Assembly: GCA_017531805.1 (NCBI GenBank)
Contig: JAFXKG010000003.1
Coordinates: 62,001-126,000, forward strand
Direction: 5' to 3'
DNA from: Clostridia bacterium
GTDB taxonomy: Bacteria > Bacillota > Clostridia > Christensenellales > UBA1242
DNA length: 64,000 bases
In this document: one piece after another, positions 26,602 through 37,900 of the stretch
Numbering within the stretch: the stretch's first letter is position 1
How the letters are laid out: each line of letters begins with the position of its first letter
Notes under the pieces: model-generated
Database searches by the model: none
What the model saw: only the letters and a program-made list of their open reading frames with translations
Told to the model about the DNA's origin: nothing
Position numbers and translations under genes: made by a program

Positions 26602-27333
26602 ATGATATTTTATTCTGCTTATTGGTTATATTATCTGCTAGGGTTTGTTATGATACCTGGCATTGTTTTGGGCATCTGGGCACAAACCAAAGTACATTCT
26701 GCCTTTAACACTTACAACAAAGTTGATACTAAACATGGCAAAACTTCTAACGAAGTTGCAAGGTTTATGCTAGACGCAGGCGGTTGTGTTAACACAAAAA
26801 TACAATCAATAAAAGGTGAACTTACAGACAATTACAATCCTAAAACTGATACAATCTCTTTGTCAGAATCTGTAAATGGTCAACGCACAATTTCTGCAAT
26901 TGGTGTCACTGCACATGAAATTGGACATGTCTTCCAACACAGAGAAAAATACACTCCAATTAAAGTACGCAATGCTCTTGTACCTGTAATGAACATTGCA
27001 AACTACTTGATGTGGCCTTTGATATTTTTAGGTCTTATACTTGAGTTAGGCTTCGCTTTTAGTGGTGCCAACATTTTGATTTACATTGGAGTTGGCGTAT
27101 ATGCACTAAATACCATCTTTTGTCTTGTTACTCTACCAATAGAAATTAACGCAAGCAAGCGTGCACAAAAAATGCTGCTTGCAACAGCAGAAATGGATGA
27201 AGAGGAAATAAAAGGCGTAAAAGAAGTGCTCAACGCAGCCGCTTGGACATATGTTGCAGCACTTATCACTTCTATTTTGTCTTTGTTAAGATTATTGTTG
27301 TTTATCTTTGCAATGCGTGGTAACAGAGATTAA
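26602..27333 (+). CDS. YugP-type membrane zinc metallopeptidase
   Basis: A 243-residue integral membrane protein. An N-terminal helix (FYSAYWLYYLLGFVMIPGIVLGIWAQ) is followed by a cytosolic part with TDNYNPKTDTISLSESV and the zinc site VTAHEIGHVFQH (HExxH), then four helices. This order is the YugP/DUF2268-like neutral zinc metallopeptidase family (PF04298), probably in membrane protein quality control. I start at ATG 26602 after AAAGGACATATA; upstream in-frame Met codons lie within the promoter leader. The stop codon overlaps the convergent alr stop by a few bases. Confidence 0.92.
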   Translation: MIFYSAYWLYYLLGFVMIPGIVLGIWAQTKVHSAFNTYNKVDTKHGKTSNEVARFMLDAGGCVNTKIQSIKGELTDNYNPKTDTISLSESVNGQRTISAIGVTAHEIGHVFQHREKYTPIKVRNALVPVMNIANYLMWPLIFLGLILELGFAFSGANILIYIGVGVYALNTIFCLVTLPIEINASKRAQKMLLATAEMDEEEIKGVKEVLNAAAWTYVAALITSILSLLRLLLFIFAMRGNRD

Positions 27334-28343
27334 ATCAATTTTCTTGTTGCGCGTATTGCAGCAAATCTTGTCATAACTTCATATGCACTAATTTTTGCAA
27401 AATCTGCGTAATTATCAAGCGAGATGTCGGTACCTAAAATTTGTATCACATCTCCTTTTTTTATTTCTAAGCCTGTCACATCAAGCATAAAGCAGTCCAT
27501 ACAAATGTTCAACACTCTGCATTTGACACCAAAAACCTTTAGATACATGCCAACATAATTTAAAGAAAATCCGTCAGCATACCCAACTGGAACAACTGCA
27601 ATATCCATTTTTTTAGGTGCAACAAATCTATAATTATATCCAACCAATTCGCCTTTTTTTACTTTGTTGATTTGAACAACTTGAGTTTTTATCTCTACCA
27701 CAGGCGTAAATTTTTGATTTTTACGATTATACAAATCAAATCCTATGCGCACCATATCTTTGTGGTGATTGTTGGTTTCGTTTACAAAACTATTATCTAC
27801 ATGAACAATAGGTTTAAAATTGTATTGTTTTGCAACAATAACATATTTATCAAAAATGAACATTTGTTTTTCTACATTTTTATCTGTAGTGGCAAAATGA
27901 GTAAACAAACCTTCTAAGACTAAGTTTGATTTTTGTATTATTTTTAAGGCTTTTTCATAATCTTTAATATCATCAAAACCAAACCTATTCATACCTGTAT
28001 TGATTTTTAAATGTATGTTTACGGTTTGATTGGTTTTTGCTAGTTTTTGCACATCTTCTAAACAATGACAAGAATACGAAAATCTGTTATCTACTTCGTT
28101 TTCTAATGCCCCAACAATCAACACTTTTTTTGTTGTGTATTTTGCTGTTTGTTTTGCTTCTTGCAAATTGGTAACACCAAAAAAGTCCACATAATCGTTA
28201 AGTGTGGACACAACATTTTGCAAACCAACACCATACGCGTTAGCTTTAACCATAGCGCAAACAAGAGAGCCCAAATTGTCTCTCTTGATTGTTTGTATAT
28301 TGTTAATTAAATTTTGTTTGTTGACTATAAATTCATTAAACAT
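27330..28343 (-). CDS. alr: alanine racemase
   Basis: A 337-residue PLP enzyme making D-Ala for peptidoglycan. The PLP lysine is K33 in AMVKANAYGVG. KINTGMNRFGF and the phosphate-contact regions follow, then the catalytic Tyr region VPVGYADGF and the substrate loop NICMDCFMLDV (GRVCMDQ-type). It is somewhat shorter than typical Alr (about 370), lacking an N-terminal extension. No Shine-Dalgarno is visible before the ATG. The gene starts 22 nt after queH and is probably co-transcribed with it. Confidence 0.93.
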   Translation of the reverse strand: MFNEFIVNKQNLINNIQTIKRDNLGSLVCAMVKANAYGVGLQNVVSTLNDYVDFFGVTNLQEAKQTAKYTTKKVLIVGALENEVDNRFSYSCHCLEDVQKLAKTNQTVNIHLKINTGMNRFGFDDIKDYEKALKIIQKSNLVLEGLFTHFATTDKNVEKQMFIFDKYVIVAKQYNFKPIVHVDNSFVNETNNHHKDMVRIGFDLYNRKNQKFTPVVEIKTQVVQINKVKKGELVGYNYRFVAPKKMDIAVVPVGYADGFSLNYVGMYLKVFGVKCRVLNICMDCFMLDVTGLEIKKGDVIQILGTDISLDNYADFAKISAYEVMTRFAAIRATRKLI

Positions 28344-28365
28344 ACATATTTATATATGTTTAAAT

Positions 28366-28947
28366 TTAGTTTTGGTTATTGATAGAAAATTCACAACCAC
28401 AATAATCTTGTCTGTAAATTTCTTTTTGTTTGCAAATTTGTGTACTTCTTAAATATCCATTTTCTTTTTTAAAGTCAGCATGCAAGTACATTATATCATA
28501 TTTTTTTGATAAGTTTTCACCAGTTTGATTAATAAATATTGCGTCTTTGTGCGGACTTATTGACAATGTTGTGGTTACTATGTCAAAACCATGCGCCTTT
28601 GCATATTCAAAAGATTTATCCATGCGTTGCGCAATGCAAATTTTGCACCTATTACCACCTTCTTTATCTTGCTCAAAACCTTTTACAACATTTAAAAAAT
28701 CTTGATGATTATATTCTTCACTTATTATTTTTACACCAAGTTTTGCAAATTCGTCTTTACGCAATTCGTATTCCTGCTCAGGATAAATATTTGGATTGTA
28801 ATAATAGTAAGTAATATCAAAAAATTGGCTTATCTTTTCAATAACTGCACTAGAACAAGGCGCACAACAACAATGCAAAAGTAGTTTTGGCTTTTTACCA
28901 AAACTACTTATTTCTTGATGCATTAATTTGTTGTAATCAATTTTCAT
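28366..28947 (-). CDS. queH: epoxyqueuosine reductase QueH
   Basis: The 193-residue product matches QueH (DUF208): LLLHCCCAPCSS near the N-terminus, YYNPNIYP, NRCKICIAQRM in the middle and DYCGCEFS at the C-terminus. These supply the Cys ligands of the Fe-S/metal site. QueH performs the last step of queuosine synthesis on tRNA. The -10 box ends 6 nt before ATG and no Shine-Dalgarno is present, so the mRNA is probably leaderless. alr follows. Confidence 0.94.
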   Translation of the reverse strand: MKIDYNKLMHQEISSFGKKPKLLLHCCCAPCSSAVIEKISQFFDITYYYYNPNIYPEQEYELRKDEFAKLGVKIISEEYNHQDFLNVVKGFEQDKEGGNRCKICIAQRMDKSFEYAKAHGFDIVTTTLSISPHKDAIFINQTGENLSKKYDIMYLHADFKKENGYLRSTQICKQKEIYRQDYCGCEFSINNQN

Positions 28948-28953
28948 ATTTAT

Positions 28954-28981
28954 ATGATAACCGATTTTAAGGATTTGTCAA
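28954..28981 (-). promoter_or_regulatory. promoter of queH-alr, inside the end of the giant lipoprotein gene
   Basis: TTGACA (28976-28981) is formed by the last codons of the upstream gene. A 16-nt spacer, TATCAT (28954-28959) and 6 nt lead to the queH ATG. Confidence 0.75.
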
Positions 28982-31900
28982 GTTTTCAATAAACATTAAA
29001 TCTGAATAAGATTTTCTTGCCCATGTATCAAACTCACTAATCTTTGAACCAACCAAATAGTAATTACCTTCTGTATTTGCAAATTGATAATATTCGTAAA
29101 CAGGTACTTCTTCACCATCTGCGTTGATTTCTGTTCCATTTTGAATAGGTGTTTTTGCAATATCACCAAAACTTGACCTATACAAGATATGTTTTTTGTT
29201 TATATCTGCATCATCAATATATCCACTTTCTGCAGCATTTTCACCATTAAACAACACCAAATTTAAAGTTAATTCTACAGTATCGATAGATATATCTTTG
29301 TCTGTAATACCAACAACAAGTCCTAAAACCTTGCTTGAACTATTGACTTCGTAACCTGTGTTGTCTTGTTTTAATTTGTATGTGTAGAATTGTGATAAAT
29401 TTTGCTTCCAGAAATTAAATGTTGCAACAGAAATTGAAACATTTGTTAAATGATTGATTGGTTCTTCTTCGTGTTCGTCTATATCGTATTGCTTGTATGT
29501 AACACTGTTTGGTATGATTTCTCTACATTCATACACTAGTGCACCAGAACCAGTTATTCTATTTTTCAACATTGCTGAAGAATATTCCGCACCAATGATA
29601 CCACCAGTAAAGTATGCAATCATTTGGCCATCAAAACTAGAATTTGCAACAGTACCAGCAAAGTTTCTACCAACAATACCGCCAACAGTTACAGTTGTAC
29701 CAGTTTTGTTTACAATCATATTTTTTACATTGCTATCAGTCACCAAACCGCCAAGATTTAAACCTACGATACCAGCACATACATATTTTGCGCGGTTGAA
29801 AATTGTTTCGCTTTCTGCAGTAAATGTTGAATTTTTTATGATACCTCTATTTTCACCCGCAATGCCGGCAGAGTATTGTTCGCCTACAAGTTCACCAGAC
29901 ATGATTACTTTTGCATTGTCGACAATTACATTTTCGCCAACAAAACCAACTGCTACACCTACAGTTTCGCCCAAAACTGAGAATGTTCCGCTTGCACTTA
30001 AATTCCTTGCTTTAACATATGATAGTGCATCAACATGTCTAATATTGTCAACCATCGTGGTTGTTTTGTAACCATCCAAAATAGCAAACACACTACCTGA
30101 ATAGTATACATTTGCAATATTTACAGATTTTTCTTTTCCATTTGGCACAGACATATAAATTGAGTATGTTGCACCTGCAATTTCACGCGTGCTGTTTGCA
30201 CCAACATTACTTGACACTTTATCTATATCAAAGTTGCCACGCACTAGACCAACAACACCACCAACTGCGTTTCCACCGATAACTGTTAAGTTAGATGAAT
30301 CTACAGTAATGTTGTACAAATTAAAGTCTTGTGCCATACCTGCCAAAGTACCAACCATTTTAGTTTTTGTAGCGGTTACTTTTATAGGTTGTAAAGTTAA
30401 GTTTCTTACTGAGTTGACAATGTTTCTATCACCTGCACTGACAAGTTTTTTAAACAAACCAACAGATTCTAATCCAATTTCAGAAGAAAGTCGTATACCT
30501 GACAATATCATATTATTACCTTGTATATTACCGCTAAATACATAATTAGATGTTGTTATTCCGTTGTACACAGATGAGAAATCTATATCTGCAACAATAT
30601 TGTAATAGTATTTGCTTTGGTCGCTAAAATACCAATCCCAACTTGCCAAATCATATACAATATAAGGATTATCCTTTGTGCCATATGACATTTCTATCAT
30701 TTTTGTTGTAATTTTTATATGATTTTGTCTAGTTGCTTCATCATACACATTTTCTGTATATTCTCGTATCTCTCTTAAACCAGAATATTTTTTATAACCT
30801 TCCACATCTGTTGGGGCGTTATAAGCATCAAATTTAACTTGCTCTTTAATAGCAACCAATTTTGGCAATTGTCCACTAGGCATATAGAAGACTGCACCAT
30901 TTTGATTGTCGCCAAACACAAAGCCAAGTTTTTGATACTCTTCCATAGCATAGATTTTGCTTGTACCATCGTTGGTTATTTTAAATGTAACTAAGTTTTC
31001 TACTCCGTTTACATAACCTGCAATAGGATTCATAATTTCTATACAATTTATAATTGTGCCAGCATGTGCTGCAGGGACAAACATATCTATTGATGCTGCT
31101 TTTTGACCGCCATTGATAAAGCTATAACAATGTGCAATACTTCCGCCAGAATTGTTTGCAGCAAAACCATACAAATAACTTTGGTTTTGACCAATTTTTT
31201 CTAAGTCTACCAAACTATCATAGATAGAGCCATTGTTCGTGTACACAAATCCTGCCAATGGGTTGCGTGAAGATACATTACCAAGTGTGTTAGATTTCAA
31301 TTTACTTGTACCAACTGCAACCTGCGACATAGAAATTTGTCCATTGTTTGTAACAACAAAACCTGCAACATCAACTATAATCTGATTTGTTAAACCAATT
31401 TTGTAAGCATAGATAATACCATTATCTGAAGTACCGTCAAAATCACAAGAAACAATTTTGTTTGTATTTGAATACACAACACCACCAATATTTGCTTGTG
31501 CAAAGATTTGTGCCGCACTTGTAGAATTGGTTATATAACCATTGTTGTTGCCAGCAATACCACCTATATAGAAAGGTATTTTTCTGTCAGAACCAATACG
31601 ATTTATTTCTAGATAACTTGTTTCAAGTGCAAGCAAACCGCTCACTTTACAATTTGTAATGATACCATTGTTTATAGCAGTTATACCACCAAATGTTGCA
31701 GAGCTAAATTGCACAATTGCTTCTTTTTCAGTTTGATTACATAAATCATAATAACTTTCTATGTAAAACTCTGTATTTTCTCTTGCTTGATTTCTAACAC
31801 CTAAATTATAGATAACATGAACATTTGCAACAACCATGTTTGCATTAATTTGCTTAAACAAACCTGCTTGTATGTTTTCTGTTGTAAAGTTTGTAAACCT

Positions 31901-34900
31901 TTGAATTGTAATCGTATGTCCGTTTCCGTCAAACATGTCAATATCAATATCTAGCGGAGTAAATGGTGTAGTATTTTCATCAAATGTTAGGTCTGCACCT
32001 AAGATATAGAAAGTGCCGTCACCTGAACTCATAGACAAAAATTCTTCTTCATTTCTGATAAGTTGCATGTCTTGCAATGATTTTCTTTCGTTAAAGTCTA
32101 AATCAAAAGATTGATTATAGGTTAAACTTTCGTCTTCTGTACATAAAATCCATTGTTTATCTTCGTTTAATTTCAATTTAAAGTTAACATTAAGTGACAT
32201 ATTGTCGTACTTTTTATCTACTCTTAAAACATTTTCAGACAAACTTGCCACAGTCTCACCATTGAGTGTAATTGTTTTTATGTTTGCATCTTGATCTTCA
32301 TCATGATACAAAGACAACAATTCGCCTGTGTTTAATTTTTCTAAAATTGCCATTATTTTTTCATTGTCTTCAACCACTCCGTTATAAGCGATGTCGCCTT
32401 CCCTGAAGTAGAACTCTATATTTGTGTCAACACCACAATTGCCGTAAATCACTTCGCGTGCACTGTCGGTTGTATGTATCGCACTTACATTGTAGATAAC
32501 AAATTCTACCACAGTAAATTTTAAAGTTATATCAGAGGTTTCAAAATCGTCGTTGCTATATCTTGCTTTTGTTGAAAGTTTTATTACAACTTCTTGACCT
32601 TTTAAATCTACATTTTGCGGTAATCTTAATTCATAATAGTCATCACCAACATATTTCCAAACACCTGAAGATTTGTAATCACTGCCACCGATTGTCAATG
32701 TTTCTAATGTAGCGCCTTCACTAGCATTTTGAGTATATACCCTAAATCTGTGTGTTGTACCTTGTGCCAAATATTGTGCTTTACCTTCAATAAATTTGGC
32801 TGTAGCATTTGGTGTGATTGATTTTTCCTCGGCAATTTGTTGACCAGTAGAAGTTAAATATTGCACACCAATAGTTGGCAACATTTGCACATTAACTTGA
32901 AGTTTTTTAGAAGTTATAAACCCACCACCATTTAAGAAGGCTGAAACCTTGATAGTATGTGTCATAGAACTAAAATCTTTGTTTACCATAGTAGATACAT
33001 ATGTTCTGCCACTATCGTCCAACTTTTTAAGTTTAATACCAGCACCATCACTGCTGATTTCGTCCATTGTATCAAGCCTTGTACCTTTTGTGTCTTGTAT
33101 TTGAGTAAACACAATAGGTTGGTTGCCAGTTATATCTGTAATTTCTAGGTAATCATAGTAACCATTGTCAGGTTCCATATCAATGATAATCAAACCTTGA
33201 CCGATTTGTTTTAATACATTAATTTCTATAAACGAATTTTTGTCATCACTTTCATAAACATAATTTTTTACATCAATATTATCAATCTTTTGCGGTAAAA
33301 TCGTGTAACAAACTTGTTTGTCTGAATATCCTGTCAAACCAAAAGATACTACAACGCTGCGAACTGTTTTGATACCTTCAAACAAACTAAAATCTACATT
33401 ATATATTAGTGTTTGTACATTTTGTTCAAGTTCGCCAATGTTAGATAGTTTTATAGAAACATATTTTTGTATTTCACTTAAAGTTGTAAGAGTTTGTATA
33501 ACAGTATTATTTTCATCTAAAATCTTTACTGATTTAACATTTGCCATAGCACTTGATATGTTATTTATTTCCATATCAGTTTCTACATAAGTAGAAATCT
33601 CTGTATCTAAGTTTGGATAAACCAACGCAGAGTTATAACTCAATGTTAAATTTTTTGCGCCTTCTCTTGTGTATAATTTAAATATTATTTCAGATCCATT
33701 AATATACTCATCTAAATCACTTAATGGTCTAAATGTTGGAGTAACACTAAATTCTACATAACTATTAATATCCAAATAATTTGGCAAAAGTTCTTCCACA
33801 GACACAATAAACGGATTATCATATCCAACAACACACGCGCCTGTTTGTAAATCTTGTCCGCTTATTTTAATATAATCATTAAAGTTATTACCTGTTGGCA
33901 ATGTCACACCCGAAGTTAATTCAATATCTAAATCTAATGTTTGATTTGTGCGATAATAGTAATCATTGCCCATATATGACTTAAATCCGCTAGATACAAG
34001 ATATAGTTGTTTTGCACTACCTTTTGCGATTTGTAAAGGATTGCTATCATCTAATTTTAAACTTGCATCAATACCACTAGTAGAAATTATAACATTTCCT
34101 ATTGGTTCTTTTACAACCACTTTAACAGGGCAAGTAATTGCAGGATTAACCACAGAGCTAAACACCAAAGTCGTGTCTCCTACCCCTTTGATTTGTATAA
34201 CACCATTGGTTAAAACTTTTATTACGCTAGTATCCAAAGATACAATGTTTAATCTTACATTTTGCAATGTTTCTGGCAAATAAGAGTAATTAAATAATGT
34301 GTTTGTCTTATTGCCAAAGCCATCATCAACCAACTTTAAATCATATGTATTATATTCTTGTTGTAAAGCATTAAATGTATTTACATAATATTCTGCTGTT
34401 GTATCTAATATAAAGTCGTAAAAATCAAAATAAATTGTGTTATCTGCAATGTAGTTATCTATGTCTTTATTTACTTTAACTTCGATTTTAGAAGGAGCCA
34501 ACTCGTATAGTGGCACATCATCTTGATATCTTGTAACAAACAAATATCCACCATTTATATCATTGGTTTGTCCCCAATAGTTATGAGTTGCTTTAGGTAA
34601 ACCTTCTGTTTCGCCAGTTTTTACATCGTTGTCCAAATTTACAACAGTATAAACATTGTTGATTGTACAATTATCATTGTTGGCGATATATAAATTACCT
34701 GTCGTTTTGTAAGTTCTGCCTTCTATTTTTCCTAGGTAGTATGCATCTAAAATAATAGATTCTCCACCATTATTAACAATTAAACCGCCTAATGACCCAA
34801 AATTTAAACTGTTAGACATTATATAAGCATTTACTGAACAAACATTAATAACAACTGCTTTATAGTTACCTGTAGTAATACCACTGGCAACTGGCACATA

Positions 34901-37900
34901 TTCACTGATTGAGCAACCAACAATACCTCCTACATAACCAGAGCTTACTATATCTGCAGGTTTGTTTGAAGTGTTTGTAATTTTAAATGTATTTGCAATA
35001 TCAGCGTAATCCCAACGATAACTCATCACTGAACAATAATTAAACAAACCATTTTTTGACATACCTGCAATGCCACCAACATTTTCCATTGCATTTATTG
35101 CTGTAGTTGTGCTAGATGTTATTTGATAATGACAATCTTTGTAACTGCCACCTTCGTCACATCCAACAACACCGCCAACATTTTGATTTGCAGATGTTAT
35201 TACAACGCTTGATTTACAATACTCAACATATGCGGTATCAATTTCTATACCAGTCATCTTATCGCCTGTAACAGTAACATAGGCTTGAACAACAGTGGTT
35301 GTATTTTTACCAATCACACCACCAACATTGTTATTGTCTTTTGCTGTTATTGTTCCTGTAACAACCGCATATCTGATTGTTCCATTATTTGTGTCATTGG
35401 TTGTATTTAAACCAACAACTCCACCAATTGCACTGCTCAAATTGTTGTTATAAGAAGTAATATCAACATTTGCCATACTACCTTGTTTACCCATAACAAC
35501 TATAAATTGTATGTCACCTGGTTCTACCAACTCAGTTGTATAATCATATCCGATAATATTACCTGTATTTTTACCAACCAAACCACCAAAATTGATTTGT
35601 CCGCCACCAGTTATAGTTATTTTACCATTAGCACCAACACTTTCGCCATAGTCTGCATAAGATATTGTGCCTTCATTAAATCCAACCAAGCCACCAAAGT
35701 TTGACACACTTGATATATTGGCAGTCCCTTCATACTCTACTGTCACATTTGTTAAAGTGGCTGTAGAAGTGTTATGACCAATAACACCTATATTACTTCC
35801 GCCACCGGCATAAGCATAATTTACTTCAAAGTTTACATTAGACAAAGAACCAGAAAATTGAGTAAACAAATTTTGCATATTATCGGTTAATGTCAAACCA
35901 GTTATGTTCATAACTTGATTGTTTTTTGTTTTGATTACACCTTTAAAGTCAGATATTGCTTTAACAAAACTTTCATCAATGGTATATGAAGACATATCTA
36001 TGTCATTATCAATCCTAAAGTAAGTGCCTTCATCACACAAACTTGTATTTTTGTTTAATTCCCAAATATCATCTGCACTATTGATAATGTAAGGATTTGT
36101 TTCTGTACCATCAGACACAATCAAATCTATAACGACATATGCATTTTTGTAATCAGACAAACTACCCATCATATAGTTAGACATCAAGCCTAAACCTGTA
36201 GAGCCTTCTTTAATTTCTTGTTTTAAGCAGTCCTTTGCGATTACAAACAATCTAAATCCATTTCTTATTGCAATTTGACTGCTTGCAAAAATCTTGTTAT
36301 CCACAACATATATAACATCATTGTTTACCTTGTCAAAAGTATCAACAACTGCCAAAATATATTCTGGATTAGAGACTTCTTGTCCGCTTGTATTGTAGTT
36401 TGTTGCATCAATTTGATATGATCCGCCCTTTTTAAGATTAATTGACAAATTGCCATATTTATCCACATCAACAGGACTATCAACAACTAATAGATTTGTC
36501 AACACTGGATTTTTTGCCAACACTTTACAAAACTTTTCGTACTTAATACCAAATTGTTCTATTTCCGCAAAAATAGTTAGTTCGTATGCTGTACCTTTAT
36601 ATTTACCAAAACTGTATTTGATATAATAATCTTCTCTTTCTTCTTGATTAATACTATCAAAATCTTCTTGTCCATTGTTTGACCATTTTACATAATAACC
36701 GTCTTGCTTTTGAATATAGTGTTTTAAATTTTCATCAGATAAAGAAATATTTAATTCAAGTTTAGATTTGTTTATATAGTGATATCCCAACCTTAAGTCG
36801 GCATATTCATCATAAATATAAACATTTGCAGAAGGCTGATCAATAATTACATCGTCAGAGTTGATCTTTTCATAAACAAAAACATCAAATGTAATTGGAT
36901 CTAATGGAACTGGAGAAGTTAACATTGTTACAATGTTTGAATAGCTAATTTCATAAAATTGGATAGATATGGTAATGTAGCGGTTTTCTCCGATATAAGT
37001 ACCTTTTTTAAACCTTAAGTCTACGCTTTCTCCTTCATTGTTTAAGAATTCCACATATTCATCACAGTTATCCCCATTATCAAACTTTGCAGAGAATATT
37101 AAACCAGTTATTAATTGACTTTCTCTTACATCGTCATCAATGGTAACCCTTAAATTTAAATCTTGTAATCCTGCCGCTACAATATAATCAGCATCATAAT
37201 CATTGTAAAGTTTGCTAACTTCACCATTTACAACTTTTTCGTTTTTAAACGAATATTCTGTTGTTTCAAGATTGTATCCAAAATCTGTAACATCAGATTT
37301 TTCGTAAACTATACAGTTGATAACCCTTAAAGGATTTTCATTACTATCATGACTGATTGTAATAGTATACGAACCAATTGGAGTGTTTTCAGTAAACACC
37401 AAAATTATAGAATTATTTACAATAACTTCAACATTATTACTGTAAGTATATTCATCTAAAACACTTGTACTATCATTAATTACATCTACACCTTTTGCCG
37501 CTTTATATGAGGTTTGATATTGTACCAATCTTAAAGCATTTGCATCTTCAATACCAGATACAGTTATCTCAAACTTAGAAGATGTCAATTCTCCTTGCAA
37601 ACCCATAACATCAGACAAAGTCAACAAGTATGCTGGTACATCCGCGTTATCAACACCTTGCTTCCTATCAAGATATAACGATTGAACATCGATTTCATCA
37701 CCACCATAATCTTTATAAAGATCTTGCTCGTAGTTACCATTATGTATTAATTCACCAGCGTTTACTTTTATGCTTTGTACACCATCAACTTGGTTAAACT
37801 TTAATGTGGTTGTAACTGGATTTATATTTTTTAAATATTCTATCGTAGAAGTAGACAAGGTGGTTATATCAATGCTTAAAGCTTTGATATTATCATTACC

